Shown: positions 11,467-22,753, counted from the stretch's first letter. The stretch: DNA of 64,000 bases from Rosa chinensis (GCF_002994745.2 NC_037089.1:86700347-86764346); one strand, 5' to 3'. Translations and numbers: made by a program. The notes: generated by a model not told the origin, from the sequence alone.

Positions 11467-11684
11467 TGTTCAAGTAAACCCTAATTTGTGTTTGGCCCAA
11501 ACTCTAGGTTACTTGCTCTAGTGGTAATAGGGTTAAATTAGAAGGATCTAAATTCCTATTCAATGTACGATTACTTTCCTTGTATGATTGAGATTCTATG
11601 CATTGTAATCTTCTATATAAAGAGACCCCTATTATCAATGAGAATACACAGCAAATTCCTCTCAAATTCAGTTTCTCTACAACA
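11467..11684 (+). repeat. 3' LTR of copia B
   Basis: A complete 218-bp LTR from TGTTCAAG to CTACAACA. It carries a TATA-like ctatataaag about 65 bp before its end. The upstream purine tract occurs as several gggggag copies between 11285 and 11466, two of them in the repeated phrase acatcagggggag. The same LTR tail recurs at 59111-59215. Confidence 0.93.
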
Positions 11685-11689
11685 AATAT

Positions 11690-12018
11690 AACTTATAAGT
11701 GAATGGATCTCACCCAATTGTACCGAGACCTTTTATGATTAAAACCCAACACCTATCGGGTGATTAGGTTGGGACAATATCAGTACAATGGTGGGCCACA
11801 GGCCACACTTATCGTTGTTTAACATGACTTTGATACCATGATAAAATAATCTGGCTTTGATACCATGTTAAACAGCCACAAGTGTGGCCCGTGGCTCACC
11901 ATTATACCGATATTGTCCCAACTTAACCACCCGATAAGTGTTGGGTTTTAATCATAAAATGTCTCGGTACAATTGGGTGAGATCCACTCACTGATAAAGT
12001 AATCTGGCTCTGATACCA
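11690..12018 (-). repeat. TRIM LTR continuation and a second partial LTR copy with primer-binding sites
   Basis: 11690-11824 completes the + oriented TRIM LTR interrupted by copia B. From about 11868 to 11990 lies a truncated - oriented LTR copy that lacks its first part. TGGTATCAAAGCC or TGGTATCAGAGCC (read on the - strand) occurs at about 11856-11868 and 12006-12018, directly after LTR ends, as expected for tRNA-Met primer sites. Confidence 0.75.
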
Positions 12019-12607
12019 TGTTAAACAGCGACAAGTATGGCCCGTGGCCCACCATTGTACCGATATTGTCCCAACTTAACCACCCGATAGGTGTTGGGTT
12101 TTAATCACAAAAGGTCTCGGTACAATTGGGTGAGATCCACTCACTTATAAATTATATTTATTTGTTACTTTTCCAATGTGTGATTTTTCCTCTCCAACAC
12201 GCCCCCTCACGTGCAACCTAAGTCTAGGTCTGCACGTGAATTAATTAATCCAATTTCCACATTGGAAATTGGGACACAAGTCTCATATCGGAGACTTGCT
12301 CAATACAATCTAAGGTCCACATTGGACACTTGGTAATTTTGATGGCAATACAAGGAGCCCCAATTTGGGATCATGATACTTGCCTACGTGGAGACGCAAT
12401 TGGAGAATGACCCGCTTTGATACCAGGTTAAACAGTGACAAGCGTGGCCCATGACCCACCATTGTATCGATATTGTCCCAACTTAACCACCCGTTAGGTG
12501 TTGGGTTTTAATCACAAAAGGTCTCAGTACAATTGGGTGAGATCAACCCACTTATAAATTATATTTTATTTGTTACTTTTCAAATGTGAGATTTTTCCTC
12601 TCCAACA
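12019..12607 (-). mobile_element. Complete TRIM unit (LTR-internal-LTR), minus strand
   Basis: Read on the minus strand: LTR 12607 to about 12428 (TGTTGGAGAGG to GTTTAAC), a primer-binding-like TGGTATCAAAGC, a non-coding internal domain of about 230 bp, a purine tract (gagggggcg, 12200-12208), then a second LTR 12199-12019 with TGGTATCAGAGCC after it. LTRs of about 180 bp with a tiny non-coding interior define a terminal-repeat retrotransposon in miniature. It shows no 5S-like sequence, so it is not Cassandra. Such elements must use proteins supplied in trans. Confidence 0.8.
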
Positions 12608-12741
12608 TTTTCATTTACATCGCATTATCCAGTGGGTGTAGAAGAATAATCTGTGCCCGGTGTCCCGCAATGCCCACTGATTAAGAGGTGCAACTGTCTG
12701 TCTGCTTAAGCCTTTTCATTTTTCCGGCTTTATATATTCGG

Positions 12742-13324
12742 AGAGTCTGCCATCCACCTAGGTGGTGCTCACCTTTTTGACAATTTACGTTTAGGTCAGT
12801 GAAAAAAACTCAACAAGAAGCAGAGCTTCTCTTCTCCTTCGCCGAGTAACTACTCCCTCCGCCTCCAAACCCTTCCACACATTTGCCCTTGGTTATAGTA
12901 AGTTACGATCGAGATGAACTACGATAACGTTAAACAAGCTCCTCACCTCTGCGAACTGAAACTCTTATCCAAGGCGCCGGAGATCGGAAAAATTGCCATG
13001 GAGATCCAAGAAATCCCAAGACGCAGCAATCCCAAATGTCTCCAAGGAGTCCAAGAAATCCGAATCGACGGCGTAAGGAGCACCAACAACCCCCTCGACC
13101 CGAAGCACCAGTGGAACCAAAAGTCCTCTTCGAGGGTACCATCATGTAGACCTTCTACAGAATATGAATTTTCATACCTCAATTGCAGCCACCGGCGATC
13201 GAACCTACCGGAAAACACGTCGAAACAGCCAGTAAACCAAGACCTATAGCCTAGCCATACCAATTCGCGGCTGTCGTTCGGCCATATCACTAGGTGAGCA
13301 CGACCTGGGTGGATAGCAGAATCT
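12742..13324. mobile_element. 583-bp element with imperfect terminal inverted repeats
   Basis: The ends agref with each other in inverted orientation: agagtctgccatccacctag at the left, against agattctgctatccacccag from the right on the other strand, continuing through gtgctcacct. The inverted repeats are about 32 bp with a few mismatches. I found no clear TSD, so the superfamily is open. A 111-codon frame (12914-13249) inside has no recognisable domain and may be chance or captured sequence. Confidence 0.55.
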
Positions 13325-14300
13325 TCGTTATATATTACTTGTTAACTTGTCGGGTGGTGAGTGGTGACCATTATTGTATGCAATTTGAAACCAGAGGGGT
13401 TTTCTTTCTAGTGTAGTCCTGCTTAAATAATGCTGAAACTGTAGCTACTGTGTACCATAGACGTTGGCTATTTTATTAGGTTTGAATATTGTTTGATTTC
13501 CTATGACTTCAACTAGATTGCATTGTACGACAGTTTAGGCTCTTGGAATAAAAATCAAATGGTTAGGATTATATGTGATTTTTCACCGAATAATACTCAA
13601 TCTTTTTATAAAAGTTGATTTTACGGTCAGATATGTATTTTTCTATTTAGATGAATATGATATTAGGTTGATATTGTGAAATTGCCGGTTAGAATCTAAT
13701 AAGTGAATACAATGCATGTATCGATAATCTTGAATTCTTACATACTTTTAAAGCATTTATATTCCTAGAAATGACAATATGTGATTGTAAGTTCTTAGAA
13801 AATGTTGATGCGGTCGTCTCCTCCGAGCGCTTATTATTCTTGACCACGACTTGCAGAAAATGAAGCTACGTATTACTAGGCACTAACTAACGTATGTCTT
13901 AGGCCGCAATCCAAGACATACGTTGAGCCTATTGCATTGCATTTTACAACCCACATGTAGATTAATTAAGAGAAGGAAACATCTTACGTACATTTGGTTT
14001 GACGTACTCAAACTATATGAACAACGCAAGGCGGGTCAGCTTCGAGATTGGCAATTTGGCATGACATCTCTCTCATTGAGTCATTGGCCTTTTTCAAATT
14101 AAAATCATTACTAAATTCAACGTTTATGAAATTATTCAGAAGGACATCATATCTATAAAGAATTGAATAATGAACATGGCTATGTAATGGCCTCGATTCA
14201 TAAACGTACCCTCCTGAAAAGCTGAAATAGAAATATAACCAACTTTGTGGAAAATAAATCAACAATGGGAGGAAGGCCACGTCTTCAATGTGAGCCCACC
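13325..14300. other. Intergenic, no gene recognised
   Basis: AT-rich sequence between the inverted-repeat element and cystinosin 1. The only recognised structure is the 38-bp block at 13436-13473 shared with 4214-4251. Confidence 0.5.
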
Positions 14301-14457
14301 TGAATGGCGCCAATCACCCCAACCCAGATATTTAACGCATGCAAACAAGTCCTCGAACATCTTTTTCTTCTCTCTATAAAGAAATTCAAGATTCCTATTT
14401 CCCTGGGATTTCCGCCGAGTGATCGTGAGAATCGGTCGGAACTGGAATATTCAGACG

Positions 14458-15417
14458 ATGGCGTCGTGGAATTCGATTCAGCTGGAGATCACATACAGAG
14501 TTCTGGGGTGGTTGACTTTCACGTTTTGGGCCGTCGGCTTCTACCCTCAAGTGTTCTTGAATTTCCGTCGAAAAAGGTACGTATGTATATGATCATTTCC
14601 TTCACTTCACCTGAATTCAGTTCAATTCCGACATTTCATATTAATTTGAAGAGTTTGTTCACGGCGCCGGCGGTGCAAATCAGTGTTGTGGGGCTGAGCA
14701 TCGATTTTGTGGTGCTGAATTGGACGAAACACACGTCGTATCTCATTTACAACGCCTCTCTTTACTTCAGCTCCGCCGTTCAGAAGCAGTACTTTGAAAA
14801 GTATGGTTTCGGAGAGGTTGGTAATTTATTTTTCCCGCCCTACTTTTACTGTTCGTTTATTTACATTTTTACCTCTCAGGTTGAAATTGTTAATCAAGCA
14901 AATGTAGTTACGCACTAGATTCTTGAGCTTAAATAGTTAAATGGATACAACTCATATAATTTTAAGAACATTTTTAACAAATTAGGCCACATTACTGGTG
15001 TTATGACTTATGAGTATATATGTACTGGAAGTGCATGATCGTCCGAGAGAGTAGTTCTTTGTTAGAATAGAGACTGTACGGGGAAAAGTGAATCTTTGCA
15101 AACGGTTATTAGATGAGCAACTCCCTAGTATGTAAGTTTAAAAGATGAACAATGTGATATTGCAACGGTGATCTTAGTACTAATTAACACGTACATACAT
15201 ATATAACTTTTTATTAATTAAAAGATGAAGTAATTTTGTTTGTACTGATGCAGATGATACCTGTAGCTGCAAATGATGTTGCTTTCTCTGTTCATGCCGT
15301 TTTTGTAACATCAATTATCCTTTTCCAAATTGCAATCTATGAAGTAAGTAAATAATCATCTCCAATTGTCTCTTTGGTTAATTTTCCAAGTTAATTTCAA
15401 TGCGATATATATTCCAT

Positions 15418-15449
<32 letters not shown>

Positions 15450-16614
15450 GCCTGATCATTTTGTCACACAAGCTAGCTTCACATTGGTCTCACCTTAATG
15501 TTGTTCCTCGATATGGCTTTATGTATGCAGCGAGGAAGTCAGAAAGTATCCAAGATTGCCATTGGAATCGTCTTTGGTGTGTGGCTATTTGCTGCAGTTT
15601 GTATCTTGGTTGCTCTGCCAACTCATTCTTGGCTTTGGCTCATCTCTATCTTCAAGTATATAAGATACAGTTACCTTTCATTTTTGTGCAGTTGCAGTTT
15701 CATTTTAGTACGTACTGTCAGTGGCAATTATGACAAAAATTTAGTTTTTGCTACAGAGTTACAGGATCATGAGAATTAATTGAATAAATGTATCATAAGA
15801 TTGGTTTGTATGGAATCCCTTTCTAACTTCAGTTAATTTGATTATGCTGCAGCTCAATTCAAGTTTTTATGACAGTCATCAAATATACTCCCCAGGTTTA
15901 GTACTCTCCCCTAAATATATAGTTCATGATGGTGTCATTGAGAGGCTATATACGTTAATTAGTTTCCTAGATAATCCCCATTTGACATAGAAACTATAGT
16001 CTATATATAGTACTGTTCACTGCTGAATGAAGTTGTATTTGTTTTAAGATTTGCAATGAAAGACAATGTGCCTAGCTGTACTAATACAGAATATATTTTG
16101 AAATGAATATAGGCATACATGAACTTCATAAGAAAGAGCACAGATGGATTAAGTATTTTCTTTATTCTACTTGATCTTTCGGGAGGAGTGGGAAGTTATG
16201 CACAAATGGCCGTGCAGTCTATTGATCAAGGTTCACCCGCATCTCCACCTTAACCAAATGTAACTGTCGCAAATCAACAATTGACACCCTGTTGATTCAT
16301 ATTAACTTGTTTTGAATTTGTGCCTGCAGATTCTTGGGTGAACTTCTATGGAAACATAGGGAAGACACTGCTATCTTTGGTATAAATGGATTGATATTGA
16401 CGTTTCAACATAATCAATACATATTTTCTGTCACTTATGATACTCACCGTGGTTTATACTATTGCAGATATGTGTATCATTTGATCTTCTTTTCATTTGC
16501 CAACATTATGTGCTGTATCCTTCCAAGAAGGCATTGATATCTCCTAAAATGATCACCAACAAGGAGGACTTGGAGCCCCTTGTCAGTTCTGATAATCACC
16601 GGCCAAGTGTCTGA
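14458..16614 (+). CDS. CTNS: Cystinosin homolog, lysosomal/vacuolar cystine transporter (copy 1)
   Basis: Eight exons: 14458-14576, 14684-14816, 15254-15343, 15531-15655, 15853-15895, 16113-16230, 16330-16379, 16468-16614. They join in phase at GT-AG introns into 825 bases, 274 residues. The family exports cystine with a proton from lysosomes or vacuoles and is built from seven membrane helices with two PQ-loop motifs. Here PQ is at residues 30-31 (GFYPQVF) and again at 169-170 (YTPQAYM). The conserved aspartate of LLDLSGG, equivalent to human D305, is at about 191. Length agrees with plant homologs. The start MASWNSI matches the paralogue at 32226. The human C-terminal GYDQL sorting signal is absent. 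The gene looks intact. Upstream about 14300 a GGCGCCAATCA block is shared with the paralogue's promoter. Confidence 0.94.
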
Positions 16615-16750
16615 AAATGTCTAGAACTTTTGTTTTGCTGGTGAAAATTGTACAAAAGCTTCGTTGGGCCCAAGATGTATGATTTTATTTTGTAATGATT
16701 CTGCAAAAAAGTATTGTTCTGACTTTCTGGACAGTATAACCCACAGAGAT

Positions 16751-16920
16751 GTTCCCCTGGTCACTAGCTGACCAAGGATTATATGGTCAGTGACCGTCCG
16801 ATTGAAATCGGACGGTTGACAGCTTTTATCTTTTAAAAAGTTAGAGAACTGTCAACCGTCCGATTTCAATCGGATGGTCACTGACCATATAATCCATGGT
16901 CAGCTAGTGACCAGGTGAAC
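16751..16920. mobile_element. 170-bp foldback MITE
   Basis: Left arm gttcccctggtcactagctg and right arm (other strand) gttcacctggtcactagctg continue as near-perfect inverted repeats of about 75 bp round a short AT-rich loop. Both arms contain an internal palindrome, cgtccgattgaaatcggacg. No coding content and no clear TSD were seen. It lies about 135 bp past the cystinosin 1 stop and 25 bp from CACTA-1. Confidence 0.8.
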
Positions 16921-19186
16921 GGGACATGTATAACCCATTTTACTTCACTACTACAGAAAATGAATCAGACGACACCTCTCATACGACGCTACACTGTTTT
17001 CCGTGGTGTGAATCATTTCTCATTATTGAGACGACGGTTGTAAAATTTCCGTCTTCTAATATGAATTCAACCAACGAGTGTTTTTCATATTGGAATTATG
17101 AATTGCTTCAGAAGACGTTTATAAATAGAAGCGTGGTGTGAGGTTAAAATAGTTATAGGGCGGCAAATTTCCCACCATTTGGCACCACTTAAATTTCACC
17201 AGCATGTAGTGGTGATACCACGGTTAACTTAAAACTGTGGTCTGAATCCATAGGTTTGCAAGAGAGAAACATGCCCACCAACATTTCCCCCCAATTATTT
17301 CCTCCCATCCTCTCCCCCCAACCCATTTCCCTCCACCCAGGCAACAATAGGAGGCAAATTGAAAATTTAAAAGTAGCATTCACACAACAGTTATGTAAAA
17401 ACCATTGTCTGATGGCTTGCGCATGCATCAAATAATATGTGTGCCAATGAGCCACCATTCAGACCAATTAGTACACTTGAAAAAAAATAAGGCCCTAGAC
17501 CCACCACACAATATCATTTACTCCACCACAACTTCGACGCAGAGTGAATACTCTCTTCGACACAGCCTCTTTCACTCTCTCGACAACTCTCCTAAAACAA
17601 ACTCTTTCAATCTCCTCATCTCTATTGCACCTAAGATTTCTCTCTCTTAGTTTTTCAATATCCAAATCTCCTCATCTCTATTACACCTAAGATCTGCCTC
17701 TCTCACTCACTCCAGATCTCATCAGAAGAGAGATGTCCGGTATGGGAGACAGGTATGTGGGCACAAGACGGAGTGAGGATCCGAAGGCTGGAGAAGCAAA
17801 TTAGGGTTTTCCGAACCTGACCTCAGATCTTCGGTCATTGCCTCACTCGTGGAAGCCCCTTGGCTAATTAGGGTTTTGGGAATTGGGGAAACTGGACCCT
17901 GAGGAATTGGGGATTGTAGGGTTTAGGAGGAGGGGTCGAGGGTGTAGAAGATAAGGTCACCGAATTAAGGTGATACCGAGGGAGGCAAGGGAGTCGTCGG
18001 AAGAGGCGGAGAGAAGAGGGAGCGTCGGAGATGGATTCGGAGAGGGATTGTTTGAGGTGGTGGAGAGAACACAGATTCGGGACCTCGATTCAGAGAGTCT
18101 GTTTGGACTCAATAGCAGGTCAGTTATCATATATCTTTCAGATTCTGTGTAATTTGAATTGGGTTTCTGGTTTTCTTGGTTGGGTTGCATCCTTATTTTG
18201 ATTGGTTTAATTACCGACGACCTCAGAGCTTGAATTTACGAATTGGAATATAGAGCATGAATAATTCAAAAGCAAGTGATTTAATTACTGGGCTTGGAGA
18301 TAAATATGGACGACGAAGTCCGCTTGGTTCCCTTCTATTCCATCAATTCAAGCCATACATTAAACATTGAGGTACTCTGAGTTTGCATAATTTTTTTTTT
18401 TGATTAAGATAGAAGCACCCAGCTTTTGTCCTTTGTTGTTTGACTTGAATTGAACACAAACTCGTAGCAATTTGACAATCATACTCAGTTATATATATTT
18501 TGGTCATTCTTCAAAGCACCTGGATAGAGGCTTTTGTTCTTTATCATTTAGTTATCGTATAAAGCAAAGCTGGAGCATCCTTTTGACATGTCTAACAATC
18601 ATGCTTTTAATTATAGCACTGAATCTGTTTTTTATATGACAGGTCTTGATTATATCTCCACCGCCAAGCTTTCTCACAACTGAACACATGAACTTGCTCC
18701 CCATTGACTTGATTTTGAAAGATACTTGACCACAACAATAATTTGGTGTTCGTGTCCTCCAAGGTAAGACAAAGAAAATGGCTTCCTTTCATTCTTTCTG
18801 CTAGCTATTTCATTCCTTTGTTCCAGTCATTTCAAACCTTAACTTATTATGAAGATCTATTTCGTCCATTCATTGACTTTAAAGAAATCAAAGTAGTTCA
18901 CAAGGAGCCTAGACACATAAGTGCACTCATTTGCCTAGTTCTATCAAGTAATTTTGATAGATCGACATCATAAAGGTTTAACACTGAGAGTCCACCAATC
19001 ACTTATAGAGGAAAGCAACTGCACTTGTCATTGCCTTTTAGTGATGCAGAGTTGACATAAGGCTATGGTTTTGTCCGTGTCAACTAGCAAAAACTTTTTG
19101 CTTGGGGAAAATGGTTTTTGTTGCCATTTGTGTCTTGCTTCTAAATTGCTTCCATAGTTTCCCTGTGTTTGGGTAGCAGAGTGGAG

Positions 19187-19261
19187 ATAAGGCAATGGTT
19201 TTATGCTTTGTGGAGTTTGTGGATCCAAAGTGTGCTTTCACAGCTATGGAAGCTCTACAAG
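19187..19261 (+). pseudogene. Captured exon of an RRM-type RNA-binding protein
   Basis: The translation contains VLCFVEFVDPKCAFTAMEAL, which has the RNP1-like aromatic strand (CFVEF) and following helix (AMEAL) of an RNA-recognition motif. It ends at a plausible donor (caag|gtatca). No further RRM exons continue in frame. A partial duplicate of its upstream flank (gcagag..gataagg..atggtttt) occurs about 120 bp earlier. Its position inside CACTA-1 implies capture from a host gene. The donor gene is inferred from the motif only. Confidence 0.6.
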
Positions 19262-22200
19262 GTATCATATGTGCAATATCCATGATCTCTCTGCTTAGAC
19301 TGAAAGACAGAATGCTCAGCCATGATTTCATTCGATTATGTTACAGGGACTCTTGTTTTGGCTCTAATTGGTGGTCATTTAAAACTTTGTTGGTTTTTGC
19401 TGTAACGGTTCTGTGCTACTTTGCTATTCTATCTATTTGATTTGGTTTGCTGGAGATTATATCTAGTACAATAGGATCATTGTAAACAGGTATATCCCAA
19501 CTTTAGTTGATTATGTGGCCTATTCCTCTAAGGGTTTATCTTTTGGATCCTTCCTGGGCACAGGACAATGAAGCTTAGAAGTAAAACAGGGCATATCAAT
19601 ACCGTAAGACAGTAGGAACTAAAAAGCATAGAGTATATATGAATTGAAACTATAATGAAATGACTGAAAGCTATGAAACTAAGTAAAGGTATTTTTGTTC
19701 TGTATCTTATTTCTTATGTGTGTAATTCTTGTTCATTGTTTATCAAGTTCTAAATTTGCAACTCTGTTCATTGAATCTTGAATTTATGCAGGTATGTCCA
19801 GAACTACAAGGAAAAGGTGAAGTTGGAGCATAGGTTCTGAAGTGCACAGTTGGGAAAGGAGGATGAGCGGCAGAGCTTTTAGCAACATTTTTTTGGAGAT
19901 TTGCAGGGTATGAAAAACTCATGTGTAGTTTAAATTTCACTTTAAGTTTTTTTTTTTATGTGGATTGGTGTGTAGTGTGCACACCGATATTGTTTGATTT
20001 GGTTGACAGTAAATTTGCCAACCTAGGATCTATGTTTTAATGAAGTAATTAATCACTCAAATGTACACTTCTCCAAATTTCACTCAAATGTACACTTCTC
20101 CGCACTAGGATCTATGCTTTCATAAAGTAATTTGACGAACAGGTAATTGTCGCCTTCAATTCCTTTAAAATCTTCCATCAAATTTCGTTTTTTTTTTTTT
20201 TTGAAGTTTAAAACGTTGGAATCTATTTCTGAAATGGGCATGAACTGAGGGCAGCTGTATCTAATATTGAACCCAAATGGAGTCAAAGCTTCCCACGAGG
20301 ATTACCAAGAGTTTGAGTCAAGCAAGTCCACAGAACTGGGTTTCACTTTCGACCTCCCGGCCACTGGATTAACGGTACTCAATTCTGTTTGATTTCCTTA
20401 CTGTCAACTAACCACTAATATTTGTTTAATTAAATCATGATGTTTTTCTCAATTCTCAGAAAGTAGTTTCTAAATTTGGTCCATGCACTACGTTTTTCTT
20501 TGCAATTTCTTTATTCATGTTTAGCAAGCTGGAAAAAAAAAAAAAACTCAAGGACTCTACTGCAACAAAAAATACAGTATATGGTATTCATCATTCATGA
20601 AATTGCTCAATGTATGTGAACTCTACATAAAGAAAAATTCTAACGGCAATTGACATACCACAGAAATAGCTTTTTATTAGATGTCTTTTTATAAACTGTA
20701 CTAATTGTTCCTCTATGCTAACTGGAACCTGCATGTATTTCTTTGACTTTTGTTTTAGATGAATTCCAGTTATGGTAATGTACTGCTTGGTCTCATACCC
20801 TTAGTTTATAATTCTGTAGTGGTATTCAATCAATTCAAAGTAGTTCAATGTATACTTTTAACGGATTTTGATTTTTGTTTGGGAGTAATTTTCAATGAGC
20901 ATGCATCTTCTTCTGTTTGGCTATAGATATTGAAAAAAAAGAACTTGCATTTTGGATTGCAGGGAGCAACAATGGTTGATCAGATTGTGACTATCTGTTG
21001 AATGACCAAATAATGAGATGCCAGTAAGTTTACTTGAAAGTTGTCTGCAATTTGTTGTTTCCTTTGGCCAAAACTTGCAGTTTATTATTGCAATTTATGC
21101 AGGAAGTAAAAATGATGAAAAGTGCTGTTTGTGCTGCATTTGCTGAAAGAGTTTCATCAAATGCTGAGGTAGCTAATAACACCACCACACATCTAACACT
21201 TTTAAGAATTGTAACCTGTTGAAAACAAATTCTATACAGGGAAGTAAGTACCTTTTTGCTGTATGTGAGATTTTGCCTGGAAATGGAAACAAGTGTAGAG
21301 AACTTATGACGATATTTTAGGGTCTTTATGTAGGGGAATGTTTAATTCTTTGGGCTTTTCAGTGACAGAAGGATGATTGAAATTGATTATGTTTTCCTGT
21401 TATTTTCGTGTTAACAGTAGCATCAATCATACTAAACTGTGAGTGAGAACTGTTGATTAGGTAGAATTATGTTTGATTGCGTGATCTTGATTTAAAGTCT
21501 AGCAAGAGAGCTTTACCCCTTTTGTATACTTGCACATTTTACCTTAGTATACATCCCTCTCTCACTTTGTCTAATTCCTAAGGTCACTTTGTTTATATAT
21601 GAACATTTTGGTACTAAGTGTTGCGGATCCTGATGGAACTTGGCGAAACTGCAAGCTCAATATAAAGAACTGCTCATCCTCTCAGCTCAAAACCATTCAA
21701 AGTCAGTCTCACAAAAGACATTAATTTCTAATCTATAGTAGACCAATATTAGATCGTTGTTTACATGGCATTTAAATTCTGTTAGTATTTTACAGACTTC
21801 GGGTTGCTATCAATGGAATTTTATTGTGTAGTGGTTGTTTCAAATTTGTGTGTGCATTTTTTGCTTTGATATTGAATTTTTTGAAAATTTCAGAGTTGGA
21901 TTTGAATCTTGAGTACAAGCCAGATGTCAGGGAAGACTTAGAGGCTGTGGGGAAGAAACTTGAAGAATGCACCGGACAATCATGTGGAAGATGGAGCAGT
22001 GACGAAAGCTTTTGAAGTGATAGAGAGAAATTTGTTTAGGTAGAAGTTGTACTGAGGCTAGAAGTTGGTCTTTTTTGGGTTGGCCTTAATTGCAGTTCGC
22101 CTTATTTTGTGATCCCTTATTTTGTGGATACATCGGTTCCATTTAGAATGCTATGGGATTATAACAGCTTTCTATTATGATTAAATTACCATTCTTTTGG

Positions 22201-22408
22201 TCATTTTTGCTTCCAGAATCTGAATTTTTCCATTACAACAATAGTAGGAAAATATGTCATCTGATGAGGTTTTTAGGGTACAATCAAACAAAATTTCTAC
22301 AATTCAGACGACGGTTTGTATTGATATCATGGTCTCAAATGTCATGGTACAACAGTTTGAGTTATATGTGTCATGTGAAAGCACACATGCACTGAATTTT
22401 TAAGTCAT

Positions 22409-22532
22409 CACACCACATTTTCCTAAAAAGCGTGGTCTGAGTAGAAGTCACACCACGCTGGAATCCTAAAACCGTGGTATGAGTGGAAGTCACACCACGC
22501 TGGAATCCTAAAACAGTGGTATGAGTAGAAGT
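22409..22532 (+). repeat. Subterminal tandem repeats of CACTA-1
   Basis: Three copies of a 40-42-bp unit start with cacaccac at 22409, 22449 and 22491, and a partial fourth begins at 22533. Each contains an inverted pair (cacaccacg and cgtggt), typical of CACTA subterminal binding sites. Confidence 0.85.
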
Positions 22533-22753
22533 CACACCACGACATATTTCTGTCGACAGCATGTCGGCAGATCTGCCGGTCCATCAGACGACGAAGTCAG
22601 CTGCAAACCGTCAACCCAATGATCGGTATAGGACGGTTGAAAACCGTCGTCTGACAGCGTTTCATCAGACGACGCCTCGATAGACCACGGAAATGCAAAA
22701 CGTGAGACGACAGTTTTAAACCGTCGTGTGAAGCCTTTTGTGTAGTAGTGCTT

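Larger units (their letters stand above)
4758..11684 (+). mobile_element. Ty1/copia LTR retrotransposon B, degenerate, inserted in the TRIM LTR
   Basis: The boundaries are exact. It begins TGTTCAAG at 4758, ends CTACAACA at 11684, and has the 5-bp TSD aatat at 4753-4757 and 11685-11689. The 3' LTR is complete (11467-11684) but the 5' LTR has lost about 91 internal bases. A purine tract (aagggggag) precedes the 3' LTR. The internal region contains gag, protease, integrase, RT and RNase H remnants in copia order with many stops and frameshifts, so the copy is dead. It sits inside the left TRIM LTR and is therefore younger than the TRIM. Confidence 0.95.
4711..12607. mobile_element. Rearranged TRIM-type element with inverted terminal LTRs (contains copia B)
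   Basis: The insertion is bounded by a 5-bp TSD, ttttc. Its left end is an LTR in + orientation (4711-4757, continuing at 11690-11824 after copia B), running TGTTGAAGAGG to GTTTAACA. Its right end (12607) is the start of another LTR copy in - orientation. Both outer ends are therefore the same LTR end, which is unusual. After removal of copia B the element is about 970 bp and contains no coding capacity. Each LTR end is followed by a primer-binding-like TGGTATCAGAGCC or a close variant, the classical site for initiator tRNA-Met. Confidence 0.8.
4251..12694 (+). pseudogene. RING-H2 finger protein pseudogene split by an 8-kb nested insertion
   Basis: Two blocks, 4251-4710 and 12608-12694, together resemble the intact RING-H2 gene at 43380-44081 in both DNA and translation. 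Block 1 holds the region before the RING (for example VVDIAVSAELP, parallel to the intact VLDVAVSPDLP) and the first RING half, with CLICLEDFEEP followed by LLPRLPYS. Block 2 resumes with the second half (IIQWV, then NNLCPV) and ends in a stop. Frameshifts and stops are scattered through block 1, and one base is missing near the histidine pair, so no functional protein is expected. The break falls exactly at the TSD ttttc (4706-4710 and 12608-12612). The first RING cysteine pair is visible but later ligands are lost or out of frame. The intact paralogue is taken as the best guide to what this once encoded. Confidence 0.85.
16946..22750. mobile_element. CACTA-1, non-autonomous En/Spm element with captured exons
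   Basis: Ends: CACTACTACAGAAAA on the left and, inverted, CACTACTACACAAAA on the right, with the 3-bp TSD ctt (16943-16945 and 22751-22753). Subterminal zones are packed with cagacgacg, cacaccacg and related units in both orientations (16970-17260 and 22300-22740), as expected for transposase binding. No CACTA transposase was seen in 5.8 kb. The interior has gene-like pieces with intron-like spacing, including an RRM exon (19187-19261) and coding-like stretches at 20279-20373 and 21891-22016. Confidence 0.92.

Noticed and set aside
12019..12607. Cassandra-type TRIM with 5S sequence
   Set aside because: No 5S rRNA internal promoter or conserved 5S phrase is present in the LTRs.
14304..14918. 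204-codon open frame overlapping cystinosin exons 1 and 2
   Set aside because: It reads through an intron in a different frame from the conserved protein. The spliced frame matches the paralogue.
22409..22532. CRISPR-like array (regular repeats)
   Set aside because: Repeats are adjacent, without unique spacers, and are CACTA subterminal repeats in a plant genome.
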